A stretch of DNA of 36,795 nt from Hyphomicrobiales bacterium (GTDB lineage: Bacteria; Pseudomonadota; Alphaproteobacteria; Rhizobiales; Beijerinckiaceae). Position numbers and translations under genes: made by a program. Every line of letters starts with the position of its first letter. Within the stretch, counting starts at the first letter, position 1. The DNA is taken from the NCBI GenBank assembly GCA_028290285.1, contig JAQGKD010000052.1:1-36795 (forward strand). Reading direction: 5' to 3'. A model generated the notes under the pieces. That model ran no database searches and was not told the DNA's origin. It saw only the letters and a list, made by a program, of their open reading frames with translations. Positions 1 to 8,953 of the stretch are shown in pieces.

Positions 1-806
<806 letters not shown>

Positions 807-838
807 GCGGTCTGGACTGAAAGAAAAGCCCAGGCGAA

Positions 839-862
839 TGGACTGACCCCATACAGTTGGAC
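839..862 (-). repeat. Putative terminal inverted repeat of a decayed IS3-family element
   Basis: Just past the stop of the transposase remnant the plus strand reads TGGACTGACCCC, then ATACAGTTGGAC. It begins with TG, as IS3-family ends do, and sits where the right end should lie. The octamer TGGACTGA also occurs at 812-819. I found no matching left end near 1240-1500, so the element is truncated. This is inference from position and resemblance only. Confidence 0.35.
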
Positions 863-865
863 GGT

Positions 866-1240
866 TCAAGGGCTGGGATGATCTAAGGGCTGGGTCCTGT
901 ATTTTACAGGGCTCAGCCCTCTTAGTTTCAGCTTGATGCGGTCCTTGTTGTAGTAGTGGATATACGTTCCATGCCATCTCTCAGCCTTTGACGCTCTCCA
1001 CGCGGTTGAGATGAAGAAACTCTGACTTGAGGGTCGCAAAGAAGTGGCGATGTTGCGGCTTTCAAGCATTCGGCTCCAGGCGGACATCTGATGCTGCCAG
1101 CCCTGACCGAAATGCAGGATTGGCGTTTCGTTGCCTATCCGGTCAACGCCTCGGCCAGCATGTTCTGGACCAGCATCAAGACGGGCCGTGCAAAACCCCC
1201 GAGGTTGGATGTCCACGTTTCGTCGGTCAGTTCATTTTAC
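866..1240 (-). pseudogene. Degraded IS3-family transposase (OrfB, DDE integrase C-terminal part)
   Basis: Read on the minus strand, this holds three blocks of an IS3-type OrfB in two frames. From high to low coordinates they are RPVLMLVQNMLAEAL, then NETPILHFGQGWQHQM...SRMLESRNIATS, then (other frame) FFATLKSEFLHLNRVESVKG, then back to YIHYYNKDRIKLKLRGLSPV followed by KYRTQ. These correspond in order to the region around the second catalytic Asp, the area before the third acidic residue, and the signature C-terminus. The usual SRKGNCxDNAxxE stretch between NIATS and FFATLK is deleted and an in-frame stop follows VESVKG. The gene is therefore dead. The N-terminal half and OrfA are absent. The single open frame through the region joins unrelated frames and is not a gene. 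Confidence 0.8.
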
Positions 1241-1471
1241 GCCGGGGTTTCTTGCAGGCCCGAGGCCGACGGCCTGTTGCCCCGCCTACCCTATGGTGAC
1301 CTTTGCTCAATCTGCCGAGAGGCGAGAGCAGACCTCCATGCCCTCAATGCTAGGCATGCTCACCAATTCGCTGATCTGGGCATTTGTACGAAGGGGGGCT
1401 CTGATGCGCGGCAGCAGTGCTGTGCCCAGTGAGATGGCGCAGCGCGCAAGCACGCGTGTGTCTCCATGAAA

Positions 1472-1505
1472 GAAAAAGCCCCGGACGCGAGTCCGGGGCC
1501 ATTCT
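1472..1505 (-). terminator. Rho-independent terminator of the dctQM operon
   Basis: A 9-bp GC-rich stem (1478-1486 with 1491-1499, GCCCCGGAC/GTCCGGGGC) closes a GCGA loop. On the minus strand it is followed by a T-rich run (CTTTTTCTTTC). It lies 40 bases past the dctM stop, so it fits termination of the minus-strand TRAP permease operon. Confidence 0.75.
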
Positions 1506-1541
1506 TGTTAGGTCTTCCGGTGGCGGATGCGCCTCTCGGAC

Positions 1542-3437
1542 CTAGAACTTCAGCTCCGGCACATCGCCTCCGCTCGGCGGCGCAATATCCTTGAACTGCT
1601 GCTCGATCTGTTGCTGGTCCAGCCGCACTTCACCTGATTTGTAGATCATGACCATCGAGGGGACGAGGATCACCAGGGCCACCATGATGCACTGGATGAC
1701 CACGAAGGGGATCGCGCCCATGTAGATCTGGCCAGTCGTCACAGGCTCGAGAATACGTCCTGTGAGACGGTCCTTGAACTTGAGTTTGGGTGCGACCGAT
1801 CGCAGGTAGAACAATGCGAAGCCGAAGGGCGGATGCATGAACGACGTCTGCATGTTCACGCCAAGGATGACGCCGAACCAGATGAGGTCGATGCCGAGCT
1901 TTTCCGCGGCCGGACCAAGCAGCGGGATGACGATGAAGGCCAACTCGAAGAAGTCGAGGAAGAAGGCCAGCACGAAGACCATCAGGTTGACGATGATCAG
2001 GAAGCCGACAGTGCCGCCGGGCAGGGAGGTCAGCAGATGCTCAACCCAGGTGTGTCCGTTGACGCCATAGAAGGTGAGCGAGAAGACGCGCGCACCCACG
2101 AGGATGAAGACGACGAAGGCGGAGAGCTTCGCCGTCGTGTCCATCGCCTGTTTCATCAGGGTCATGTTGAGGCGGTTCTTGGCGAAGGCGAGCAGCAGGC
2201 CGCCCGCAGCACCCATCGCGCCGGCTTCCGTGGGCGTCGCGATGCCCACAAAGATCGTGCCGAGCACGAGGAAGATCAGCGCGAGCGGCGGTACGAGCAC
2301 GATGATGACCTGTTCGGTCATGCGTGACATCAGGCCGAGATTGACCTTCCGGTTCAGCAGCGCCAGCACGTAGACGATACCCGTCGCCGAGAAGGCGCCC
2401 CAGATCATGCCGTTATCGGACTGCATCTCCGGGAACCGGGCCATATAGCCCTTGGTCAGGATGGTCGACAGGATGGCGGTCAGCCCGATCACGGCGAAGG
2501 TGTTCCAGCGCGGAACGTCCTCGTTGCCGTCAGGCCGCATGCCCACCAGCCGGCGCCCGAATACGAGCGCCGACAACACCACGCCCGCGCCCCACTGGAC
2601 GCTGGACGGCAGGGCAATCGACAGGCCGAGCAGTTCGGCAATCGTGACCGCGAGCGAGATCAGGAGGTAGAACATCGGCACGCCGACGACGAGCAGCCCA
2701 AGCGAGGTCAGAAGCGACTGGCGCTTGTGCAGGGCCGGGTCTTCCGGGATCGAACGCGCTTCGAGCGGCAGGGCGGGGGCCGCCTCCGGCTTGATGACCG
2801 TCACGAGGAAGACGTAGCCCGCGTAGAGTACCGAAAGGGTGATGCCTGGAATGAAGGCCCCCTTGTACATGTCGCCGACGGAGCGCCCGAGCTGGTCGGC
2901 CATGACGATCAGGACCAGCGACGGCGGGATGATCTGCGCCAGGGTGCCAGACGCTGCGATCACGCCAGACGCAAGACGGCGGTCGTAGCCGTAGCGCAGC
3001 ATGATCGGCAGCGAAATCAGGCCCATGGAAATCACCGAAGCAGCCACGACGCCGGTTGTCGCCGCGAGCAGCGCGCCCACGAAGATCACCGCATAGGCGA
3101 GACCACCACGCACGGGACCGAACAGCTGGCCGATCGTGTCCAGCAGATCTTCCGCCATGCCGGAGCGTTCGAGAATCAACCCCATGAATGTGAAGAATGG
3201 GATTGCTAGAAGCGTTTCATTGGCCATTACGCCGAATATTCGCTCTGGAAGCGCCGAAAGCAGCGACCAGCTCAGGCTGATCGAGCCTCCCGATAGAGGG
3301 GCGAGTTCGACGCCCACGAAGAAAAAGACGAGCCCGACAGCCGCCAGCGAAAAGGCGACGGGATATCCGAGCAGGAGAAATATGACGAGCGACATGAACA
3401 TGATCGGAGCCATGTTCTGCGCGATGAAAGCGGCCAT
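1542..3437 (-). CDS. dctM: TRAP transporter large permease DctM, long FcbT3-like form
   Basis: This is the large membrane subunit of the TRAP importer and forms the Na+-coupled elevator transport domain in the inner membrane. The protein has 631 residues, whereas ordinary DctM proteins have about 425-450. The N-terminal part (about 1-220) is a classic DctM half: a first helix MAPIMFMSLVIFLLLGYPVA, ETLLAIPFFTFMGLILERSG near 73-92, and the GVVAASVISMGLISLPIMLRYGYD segment split over about 128-152. Residues of about 230-370 are an extra, partly hydrophobic insert. The second half resumes with VGIATPTEAGAMGAAGG, a hallmark of the family, and ends with DFFELAFIVIPLLGPAAEKLG and MQTSFMHPPFGFALFYLR. 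Such long forms occur in the mannitol/chloroaromatic (FcbT3) branch, which agrees with the nearby DctP type. It starts 25 bases after dctQ, with a GAGGATT site upstream. Confidence 0.92.
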   Translation of the reverse strand: MAAFIAQNMAPIMFMSLVIFLLLGYPVAFSLAAVGLVFFFVGVELAPLSGGSISLSWSLLSALPERIFGVMANETLLAIPFFTFMGLILERSGMAEDLLDTIGQLFGPVRGGLAYAVIFVGALLAATTGVVAASVISMGLISLPIMLRYGYDRRLASGVIAASGTLAQIIPPSLVLIVMADQLGRSVGDMYKGAFIPGITLSVLYAGYVFLVTVIKPEAAPALPLEARSIPEDPALHKRQSLLTSLGLLVVGVPMFYLLISLAVTIAELLGLSIALPSSVQWGAGVVLSALVFGRRLVGMRPDGNEDVPRWNTFAVIGLTAILSTILTKGYMARFPEMQSDNGMIWGAFSATGIVYVLALLNRKVNLGLMSRMTEQVIIVLVPPLALIFLVLGTIFVGIATPTEAGAMGAAGGLLLAFAKNRLNMTLMKQAMDTTAKLSAFVVFILVGARVFSLTFYGVNGHTWVEHLLTSLPGGTVGFLIIVNLMVFVLAFFLDFFELAFIVIPLLGPAAEKLGIDLIWFGVILGVNMQTSFMHPPFGFALFYLRSVAPKLKFKDRLTGRILEPVTTGQIYMGAIPFVVIQCIMVALVILVPSMVMIYKSGEVRLDQQQIEQQFKDIAPPSGGDVPELKF

Positions 3438-3462
3438 TGCGGCAATCCTCGGAGTTGAGTTC

Positions 3463-4014
3463 TTATTCTACGGTGCCGTGCGCGCCGGCGGAGTTGGCAT
3501 GCGGATCCTCGATCAGCCCGCGCATGATGGCCACGCGCTTGATCAGCTCTGAGAGGCCCTGTGCCAGCAGCAGGCTGAAGCCGACCGGCAGGAGCAGCTT
3601 TGCCGGCCACACGATCAGGCCGCCGGCGCTCGAGGAGATTTCGCCCTGCTGGAAGGAGCGCAGGAAGAACGGCCAGCTCAGATAGATCACGACCAGGCAG
3701 AGCGGCGTGAGAAAGAAGATGTGGCCGATCACGTCGATCCAGTCGCGCGTGCGCTTGGAAAGGCGGGAGGAAATGATGTCGATGCGAATATGTTCGTTCT
3801 GCTGGAACGTATAGGCGCATCCCAGAAGGAACACGGCCCCGAACAGATACCATTGCAATTCGAGCCAGGAATTTGAACTGCGATTGAAGGTGAAACGCAC
3901 AAGAGCGTTGATGGAAGAGACCATCACGGCGGCCAGGATGAACCATCCCATGGCCTTGCCGATTTTAGTGTTGATCGTGTCGATCACACGGCTCAACGAG
4001 AGTAACCTGGACAT
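3463..4014 (-). CDS. dctQ: TRAP transporter small permease DctQ
   Basis: This is the small membrane subunit of the TRAP importer, a four-helix scaffold that holds DctM. The protein has 183 residues, a normal family size. Helices are visible around IGKAMGWFILAAVMVSSINA (about 18-37), LQWYLFGAVFLLGCAYTF (about 53-70), IDVIGHIFFLTPLCLVVIYL (about 92-111) and LLLPVGFSLLLAQGLSELIKR (about 141-161). The AYTFQQNEHIRIDI stretch is the DctQ signature, normally read as Y-x-N-x-H-V-R-V-D. The start at 4014 is set by GGGAGG seven bases upstream. It is the first gene of a dctQ-dctM unit, and both end at the terminator near 1480. The binding protein is not in this operon. Confidence 0.92.
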   Translation of the reverse strand: MSRLLSLSRVIDTINTKIGKAMGWFILAAVMVSSINALVRFTFNRSSNSWLELQWYLFGAVFLLGCAYTFQQNEHIRIDIISSRLSKRTRDWIDVIGHIFFLTPLCLVVIYLSWPFFLRSFQQGEISSSAGGLIVWPAKLLLPVGFSLLLAQGLSELIKRVAIMRGLIEDPHANSAGAHGTVE

Positions 4015-4138
4015 TCATTATCCTCCCGATATTCAAGTGCTGCGCGCAGCCGTTCGATGCTGCGGGCGCACCCGGCAGAGCATGTCTTCAACTCCTAACA
4101 TCGGGTCCGGGGGGCGGCTAGAAGGACTACCTAATACT

Positions 4139-5032
4139 TTAGCTCCGCGAATGGCCCACTCTGAGCCGGAGGGTTTCGCGGTGCATGGCATACAGTCCTG
4201 CGCCCACGACCATCGCGATGCCGCAACTCGCCAGATCGTTGGGCACGTCGCGCCAGACGAGAAACCCGATCAGCAGCGCAAAGGGCACCGCCGCATAGCG
4301 GAACGGAGAAACGGCCGAGACTTCCGTTCCCCGAAAAGCAATCGTTATGAACAGGTTGCCTGCAAGCACTGTCACCGCTGCCGCGCATATCAGGAACCAC
4401 TGCAAGCCAACCGGCCACGCCCAGACTTCCGTCAGGGCCGCCACGCCACCGGCGGCGGTGCTGCCGAGCGAGGCTGCGAGCACGATGACCAGCGAGGGTA
4501 CGCGGGGCGGCACGAGCCGTGTGGATAAGTCACGAAACGTGACCAGAAAGGCGGCCAGCAACGCCAGCCCCATGGCCGGCTCCAGCCCCTGTGGAGTTGG
4601 TTGCGCGATCAACAGGATGCCCACGAACCCGATGGCGACGGCGCACCAGCGCCGCCAGCCGACGGTTTCGCGTCCCCAGATCGCCGCCATCGCCGTCATG
4701 ATGAGCGGCGTCGCCTGCAAGATCGAGGTGACGAGCGCGAGCGGCAGGCTTCGCAGGGCCGTGACATAGACGATGGTGACGGCAGCCTCGAAAAAGGCCC
4801 GTAGCAGGACGGGCCCGCGCCGCGCTTCGTGAAAATGTGCCATGTCGCCTGTGCGCCACATCACACCGGAGATCAGCACGGCAGCCACGACCCCGCGCAG
4901 CAGCATGATCTCGGAAACGGGAAGTTCAGCCGCGAGATATTTCATCATCGCGTCATTGACGGCGAACGCAGCCATGGCTGCGATCATCGCGACCATGCCG
5001 CGCCGGTTGTTGTTGCCCTGCTGCATCGTCAC
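4139..5032 (-). CDS. EamA/DMT-superfamily membrane transporter
   Basis: This is a ten-helix inner-membrane carrier of the drug/metabolite transporter superfamily. Such proteins usually export amino acids, metabolites or small drugs, and the substrate cannot be read from sequence. The protein has 297 residues with the internal two-fold repeat: helices run from MVAMIAAMAAFAVNDAMMKY to LLIAQPTP, and again from AMGLALLAAFLVTFRDLSTR to the end. The first repeat has the typical LLRG and TSILQATPLIMTAMAAI segments, and the second has SPFRYAAVPFALLIGFLVW. The GTG at 5032 has a weak ribosome site, and an ATG lies two codons in. It begins 9 bases after the moaA stop on the same strand, so it is probably translated from the moaA transcript. 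No functional link to molybdenum cofactor is evident. Confidence 0.85.
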   Translation of the reverse strand: MTMQQGNNNRRGMVAMIAAMAAFAVNDAMMKYLAAELPVSEIMLLRGVVAAVLISGVMWRTGDMAHFHEARRGPVLLRAFFEAAVTIVYVTALRSLPLALVTSILQATPLIMTAMAAIWGRETVGWRRWCAVAIGFVGILLIAQPTPQGLEPAMGLALLAAFLVTFRDLSTRLVPPRVPSLVIVLAASLGSTAAGGVAALTEVWAWPVGLQWFLICAAAVTVLAGNLFITIAFRGTEVSAVSPFRYAAVPFALLIGFLVWRDVPNDLASCGIAMVVGAGLYAMHRETLRLRVGHSRS

Positions 5033-5041
5033 TGGGCGGAC

Positions 5042-6082
5042 TCAGCCGCCGGTGACGCTCATATGCCGCCCGACGGCGGGGCCGCGCGTGGTCCGGTCGA
5101 TCACGAAATCATGGCCCTTGGGCTTGCGCGCGATCGCCTCCTCCATGGCTTCGAAAAGGGGGCCGTTGGACTCCGACGCCCGCAGGGGCGCGCGCAGGTC
5201 GGCCGCATCCTCCTGGCCGAGGCACATGTAGAGCGTACCCGTGCAGGTGACGCGCACGCGATTGCAGCCCTCGCAGAAATTGTGGGTCAGCGGCGTGATG
5301 AATCCGAGCCGTCCGCCCGTCTCCTTCACGCGAACGTAGCGGGCCGGCCCGCCGGTCTGGTAGTCGATGTCGTCGAGCGTGAACCGATCGAGCAATTGCG
5401 CCCGCAGCTGGCTCAATGGCAGATATTGATCGACACGCGCGTCCTCGATCTCGCCAAGGGGCATCACCTCGATGAAGGTGATGTCCATGCCCCGTCCGTG
5501 CGCCCATTCGATCATCCGGGGCGCTTCGTCCTCGTTGAAGCCCTTCAGCGCCACCGCATTGATCTTGATCGCGAGCCCCGCGGCCTGCGCCGCATCGAGA
5601 CCCTGCATGACCCGGTCGAGATCGCCCCAGCGCGTGATCGAGCGGAATTTGGCGGGATCGAGCGTATCCATCGAGACGTTGATGCGCTTCACGCCGCAGG
5701 CCGCGAGTTCGGTCGCGAAACGCGCGAGCTGCGATCCGTTCGTCGTGACGGTAACCTCCTCCAGCGCGCCGCTGTCGAGATGGCGCGAGAGGGAGCGGAA
5801 AAGCGTCATGATATCGCGCCGAACCAGCGGTTCGCCGCCCGTGATCCGGATCTTTCGGGTGCCGCGCGCTACGAAGGCCGAGCAGAGCCTGTCCAGTTCC
5901 TCGAGTGTCAGAAGGTCGCGCTTCGGCAGGAAATGCATGTCCTCCGACATGCAATACACGCAGCGGAAGTCGCAGCGGTCCGTCACCGACACGCGAATAT
6001 AGCTGATCGCCCGCCCGAAGGGATCGACAAGCGGGGCGGGGGCGGTGAGCGAGGCAGGTGAAACGTCAGGGCGTAATATCAT
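5042..6082 (-). CDS. moaA: GTP 3',8-cyclase MoaA (molybdenum cofactor biosynthesis)
   Basis: This radical-SAM enzyme converts GTP to 3',8-cyclo-GTP, the first step of molybdopterin synthesis. The protein has 346 residues, as expected. The N-terminal cluster is the Cys37-x3-Cys41-x2-Cys44 motif in [11 protein letters not shown]. It is followed by the [10 protein letters not shown] glycine-rich SAM site. The second, GTP-binding cluster uses Cys270, Cys273 and Cys287 ([10 protein letters not shown]...TLYMC). The chain ends in Gly-Gly, which is essential in MoaA. I chose the ATG at 6082 because the homologous region begins at [16 protein letters not shown]. The frame stays open a further 108 residues upstream, but that extension runs antisense through the next gene. 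No other moa gene is in the window. Confidence 0.96.
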   Translation of the reverse strand: MILRPDVSPASLTAPAPLVDPFGRAISYIRVSVTDRCDFRCVYCMSEDMHFLPKRDLLTLEELDRLCSAFVARGTRKIRITGGEPLVRRDIMTLFRSLSRHLDSGALEEVTVTTNGSQLARFATELAACGVKRINVSMDTLDPAKFRSITRWGDLDRVMQGLDAAQAAGLAIKINAVALKGFNEDEAPRMIEWAHGRGMDITFIEVMPLGEIEDARVDQYLPLSQLRAQLLDRFTLDDIDYQTGGPARYVRVKETGGRLGFITPLTHNFCEGCNRVRVTCTGTLYMCLGQEDAADLRAPLRASESNGPLFEAMEEAIARKPKGHDFVIDRTTRGPAVGRHMSVTGG

Positions 6083-6203
6083 GCCGTATACATTGCTCCC
6101 CCGCGCGCCCCGTTTCAAGTGCCATGGGGCGCCCTTTACGAGGGAACGACAGGCCTTCGGTACGGTTGAATCAAACAAGGGACAAACGAAAGTGGAGATC
6201 ACG

Positions 6204-6497
6204 ATGAGCGCCGAGCTCGAATTCAGAGGTCTCTTCAAGGCCAGGGCGCTCCGCCAGTTGCAGCCGGGCAATTGGTATCTGGGGTTCCGCTGTCTCGCCT
6301 GCCACGAAACCTTCGCCGTCCTCGACGATGTCACCGGCACGGGAGAGGTAGAGCCGATGGGCAGTGGCATTTTCGACGTGGACTGCCCCGTCTGCGCGGC
6401 GCCCAATCGCTATGTCGCGGGAGACATGATCGTCTTCCAGTCCGCCACGGCGCATGCCGGCCAGGACGTGGATGCTCATGAAAAAGGCCGGGGATGA
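6204..6497 (+). CDS. Conserved small protein with two CxxC motifs (putative zinc ribbon)
   Basis: I do not recognise a named family. The product is 97 residues, with no signal peptide or membrane segment. It has two Cys pairs, RCLAC near 32-35 and DCPVC near 63-66, spaced as in a four-Cys zinc ribbon. Between them lies an acidic, Gly-rich loop. The ATG at 6204 has GGAG eight bases upstream. The promoter must lie in the divergent interval before moaA (6083-6203). The stop codon sits in the loop of the terminator hairpin that ends this gene. The function is unknown; zinc binding is inferred from the Cys spacing. Confidence 0.7.
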   Translation: MSAELEFRGLFKARALRQLQPGNWYLGFRCLACHETFAVLDDVTGTGEVEPMGSGIFDVDCPVCAAPNRYVAGDMIVFQSATAHAGQDVDAHEKGRG

Positions 6498-6508
6498 CCC
6501 CGGCCTTT
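6483..6508. terminator. Bidirectional terminator hairpin
   Basis: A perfect 11-bp stem (6483-6493 with 6498-6508, AAAGGCCGGGG/CCCCGGCCTTT) has loop ATGA. A-rich and T-rich flanks on either side let it work in both directions between two convergent genes. The TGA stop of the small CxxC gene (6495-6497) lies in the loop. Confidence 0.8.
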
Positions 6509-6538
6509 CTGATGTCAGAAACCTGAAGAGCCGATGGC

Positions 6539-7126
6539 TCAGCGCATGACCATCACGCGCGTGCCGACCTTGGCGCGCTCGTAGAGGTCCATCACGTCGT
6601 CGTTGGTCATGCGGATGCAGCCCGACGAGACGGCCTGGCCGATCGTATCCGGCTCGTTGGAGCCGTGGATGCGGTACAGCGAGGAGCCGAGATACATGGC
6701 GCGTGCGCCCAGCGGGTTTTCCGGGCCGCCGGCCATGTGGCGGGGCAGGTCGGGGCGGCGGCGCAGCATTTGCGACGGCGGCGTCCATGACGGCCATTCG
6801 CGCTTGTTGGAAATGGTCTTCACACCGGCCCATTCGAAGCCCGGGCGGCCGACGCCGACGCCGTAGCGCATCGCCTTGCCGTCACCCATGACGTAATAGA
6901 GGCGGCGCTCGCCGGTCGAAATGAGGATCGTGCCGGCGGAGTAGTTCTTGTCGAAGGAGACGACCTCGCGCGGGATCGCGCTCTGCATCGGCCGACCGTC
7001 AACCTGCAGGTTGAGGTTCAGCAATTCCTGATAGGTGCCGCCGATTTCCTGGGCCTGCGCGGCCCCGCCGATCGAAATGAACAAGCAAGCCGCCGCGCCC
7101 AGGGCGGCCTTCAATTGAATCTGCAT
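6539..7126 (-). CDS. L,D-transpeptidase (YkuD domain), secreted
   Basis: This periplasmic enzyme uses an active-site Cys to form 3-3 cross-links in peptidoglycan or to attach proteins to it. The protein has 195 residues. It has an N-terminal signal peptide (LKAALGAAACLFISIGGAAQAQ, split about residues 5-26), then the YkuD fold from about residue 60 (SFDKNYSAGTILISTGERRL). The catalytic region is His154 in HGSNEPDTIG and Cys170 in SSGCIRMTNDD, the classic HGx(n)SxGCIRM pattern. Many alphaproteobacteria carry several such enzymes. It is monocistronic, transcribed toward the hairpin at 6483-6508, with a 330-base promoter interval upstream. Confidence 0.93.
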   Translation of the reverse strand: MQIQLKAALGAAACLFISIGGAAQAQEIGGTYQELLNLNLQVDGRPMQSAIPREVVSFDKNYSAGTILISTGERRLYYVMGDGKAMRYGVGVGRPGFEWAGVKTISNKREWPSWTPPSQMLRRRPDLPRHMAGGPENPLGARAMYLGSSLYRIHGSNEPDTIGQAVSSGCIRMTNDDVMDLYERAKVGTRVMVMR

Positions 7127-7459
7127 CGATTATTCCTGATCACGAGCCCGAGTCGCGAGCCCATGTGAGCGCCGCACCGTTGCCGCATTGTTCGTATTCG
7201 CGCGGGCTTTGCAACAGCTTCACGGGAGCGTGACCGCCCCCGCGAATCCTTAGTGCCTCAAAGTTGCTGTAAAGCAACACACAGACGCCAATTATGAACA
7301 GGAATTAAGCGTGAGGACTGCCCCGCGTCGCCCGGTCACACGCCGCGCCCCTGACCACGGATATAAAAACGGGCACGTCGTCCCCATCGAGAGCATCCGC
7401 CCTTGACTTGCGCGGCCCCGGTCCCGTAAACGGACGTCCTGCCGGACTGAGAAGTCTGC
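7127..7459. other. Intergenic promoter interval between L,D-transpeptidase and tRNA-Val
   Basis: No coding frame is convincing here. The stretch should hold the divergent promoters for the transpeptidase (minus) and the tRNA (plus). A short perfect hairpin, GTTGCT-GTAA-AGCAAC, lies at 7264-7279; its role is unknown. Confidence 0.5.
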
Positions 7460-7534
7460 GGGAGATTAGCTCAGCGGTAGAGCGCGCCCTTCACACGGGT
7501 GAGGTCACAGGTTCGAAACCTGTATCTCCCACCA
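7460..7534 (+). tRNA. tRNA-Val (anticodon CAC), CCA encoded
   Basis: A full cloverleaf is readable. The acceptor stem is GGGAGAT (7460-7466) with ATCTCCC (7524-7530). The D arm is GCTC-AGCGGTA-GAGC. The anticodon stem CGCCC/GGGTG has one G-T pair and the loop TTCACAC gives anticodon CAC. The T arm is ACAGG-TTCGAAA-CCTGT. The discriminator is A at 7531 and CCA follows at 7532-7534. CAC reads GUG valine codons. No integrated element is visible at its 3' end. Confidence 0.95.
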
Positions 7535-7604
7535 TTATCATCCTTGCCGACCGACATTTCCGGCACCAGGCGCGCGCTCGAGCCCGGTGCCCGATGCCGC
7601 TTCT

Positions 7605-7844
7605 TCAACGGTAAAGCCGAGGCGATACTGGCCTGTCATCGTCGTCGAAGCGTTTCTGAGGTGGTCTGGCGTTCGGGTCTTTCAGCGCGCCTCGGCTCAT
7701 GTCACCCAGGCAAAGTGCCTCGTTACCCGCTCCAGCTGCGACGCACGTCGTATGTGGATCGGACGAGGCCTGTGCACGAGAAGATGTGGGGCTGAAAACA
7801 ACAGCCAGTGCCAGAGCGCCGATATAAATGATGGTATGGGCCAT
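7605..7844 (-). CDS. Small secreted hypothetical protein with two cysteines
   Basis: The product is 79 residues and the family is not recognised. The ATG at 7844 is chosen because GAGGAGG lies five to six bases upstream; an upstream in-frame ATG at 7916 lacks a site. A signal peptide is clear (AHTIIYIGALALAVVFS, then TSSRAQA). The mature part has two Cys (TTCVAAGAG, ALCLGD) that could form one disulfide, then a Pro/Asp/Arg-rich tail with four consecutive Asp residues. It is a likely periplasmic protein of unknown role. Confidence 0.6.
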   Translation of the reverse strand: MAHTIIYIGALALAVVFSPTSSRAQASSDPHTTCVAAGAGNEALCLGDMSRGALKDPNARPPQKRFDDDDRPVSPRLYR

Positions 7845-8028
7845 GACGACCTCCTCTTGTAGGATGCCGTCCGTGACTTCACGGGCGAGCAGTCCATTCG
7901 AGGGCAGGGTTCTCAAGGCTCCCGCACACCGGCGAACTGCTGACCCCTATATAAGTCGATCAAACGTCGGTGGGCAGATCCAATCGCGCGTTTTTGTTCG
8001 ATTTGGGATGCGCCAGTGCTGCCGGAGA

Positions 8029-8376
8029 TCAGTCGGGAAATCGCAAGCCTGGCTCGAGCACAGGGACGTTGGCCGTGGACAGCGCGGCGAACTTGATCGC
8101 CTCGACACTGTAGTCTTGGGACGCTTCGCTCATCCACCGCGATTGCACCTCGAACACATCCGTCAAGCTGTGCACGGTGAATACACTGCGAACGATGTCC
8201 TGATCCTTCGCGATCCGGGTGGAAACGAATTCGGCAATCTCCTGCTGGCAGTCAGCCCAAGTGGACCACCAGGCAGTGGCGTCCGGCAAAATGTCATTGA
8301 TCTCGTCTGACGAGTACGCAGCGACGACCGCCGGTGGGCCTGTCGATGCACTCGATTTTCCATGCGTATCAGGCAT
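8029..8376 (-). CDS. Phasin-like protein
   Basis: The product is 115 residues and resembles the phasin (Phasin_2) family. These are amphipathic helical proteins that coat polyhydroxyalkanoate granules or occur in related roles in Rhizobiales. The central part, WADCQQEIAEFVSTRIAKDQ followed by DIVRSVFTVHSLTDVFEVQ and SRWMSEASQDYSVEAIKFA, shows the family pattern of W..CQ.EI..FV..R, D.....SL and Q..W...A..DY. There is no signal peptide. The ATG at 8376 is preferred, with AAGGATGAG just upstream; an ATG three codons earlier directly abuts that site. No PHA synthesis genes lie nearby, so granule binding is only inferred. Confidence 0.65.
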   Translation of the reverse strand: MPDTHGKSSASTGPPAVVAAYSSDEINDILPDATAWWSTWADCQQEIAEFVSTRIAKDQDIVRSVFTVHSLTDVFEVQSRWMSEASQDYSVEAIKFAALSTANVPVLEPGLRFPD

Positions 8377-8621
8377 GACTCTCATCCTTTTTCTTCGGCT
8401 GAGCTTCGGGGCCGCGGCTCATTCAGCAAACCCCGCTAGTGCACACGAGACCCGGTTTCCGGCATAAGTGCGACTGCGGCAGTCGACTCCATGACAGCAA
8501 AGGAACTCTTGTCATGCCCTCCGCAACGGGCATGGGCCCCGAGGTCACAAGATCGAATGCAACACCTGCCGCCAATGCGCGTTCTTTCCTCAGCCGCCGA
8601 AGCTTGTCACGGAGAGCAACC

Positions 8622-8915
8622 ATGCATTTCGTTCGTCTCATCCACGTCAAGGTGCCCGACGACCAGATGGCCAAGGCAGAGAAAATCTGGCGCGAGGATT
8701 GCGGACCTCTGATGAAACAGGCGCAAGGCTGCGTTTCCGAGGAATTGCTGAAATGCCTCGATGCTCCAGGCGAATATATTTCCTATTCGGAATGGGAGAG
8801 CGAGGCCGCCATCGAAGCCTATCGCGTCAGCCCGGCACATGCTGAAATCCAGCGCCATTCGCAGGCACTGCAGGGCGCGAAGGCTGTTGTGAAACGCTAT
8901 TCCGTGATTCCATGA
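8622..8915 (+). CDS. ABM-domain (putative quinol monooxygenase-like) protein
   Basis: The product is 97 residues with the dimeric alpha-beta barrel layout of the antibiotic-biosynthesis-monooxygenase fold. The order is a first strand FVRLIHVKVPDD, a helix AKAEKIWREDCGPLMKQA, a strand with CVSEELLKCLD, then YISYSEWESEAAIEAYRVSP and a final AVVKRYSV strand. The pattern 'SEW.SE.A...Y..SP.H' is typical of the fold. Many members have no proven substrate, so no reaction is assigned. The start at 8622 has GGAGAG five bases upstream. It converges on the dienelactone hydrolase gene 39 bases away. Confidence 0.65.
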   Translation: MHFVRLIHVKVPDDQMAKAEKIWREDCGPLMKQAQGCVSEELLKCLDAPGEYISYSEWESEAAIEAYRVSPAHAEIQRHSQALQGAKAVVKRYSVIP

Positions 8916-8921
8916 TGACGC

Positions 8922-8947
8922 GGCGGCGGTGCATATGCCCCGCCGCC
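8922..8947. terminator. GC-rich hairpin between convergent genes
   Basis: GGCGGCGG pairs with CCGCCGCC around a TGCATATGCC loop, between two convergent stops. There is no U-tract on either side, so it is at best a weak terminator. Confidence 0.35.
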
Positions 8948-8953
8948 CGCAAA

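Noticed and set aside
866..1216. 116-codon minus-strand frame as an intact gene
   Set aside because: Only parts of it match IS3 OrfB and the conserved FFATLKSEF block is in another frame, so it is a chimera of frames within a pseudogene.
1307..1468. Minus-strand stretch with AISLGTALLPRIRAPL, resembling a LysR effector-domain fragment
   Set aside because: Short, no start or DNA-binding part, and the resemblance is weak; not enough to call a remnant.
4829..6061. 410-codon plus-strand frame
   Set aside because: It is antisense to moaA and the DMT gene, which have clear family motifs; the frame is a by-product of high GC.
6083..6406. N-terminal extension of MoaA by 108 residues
   Set aside because: The extension is antisense to the CxxC gene; MoaA homology begins after 6082.
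7460..7534. tRNA-Val as an integration site
   Set aside because: No repeated 3' tRNA fragment, integrase or phage genes were seen nearby.
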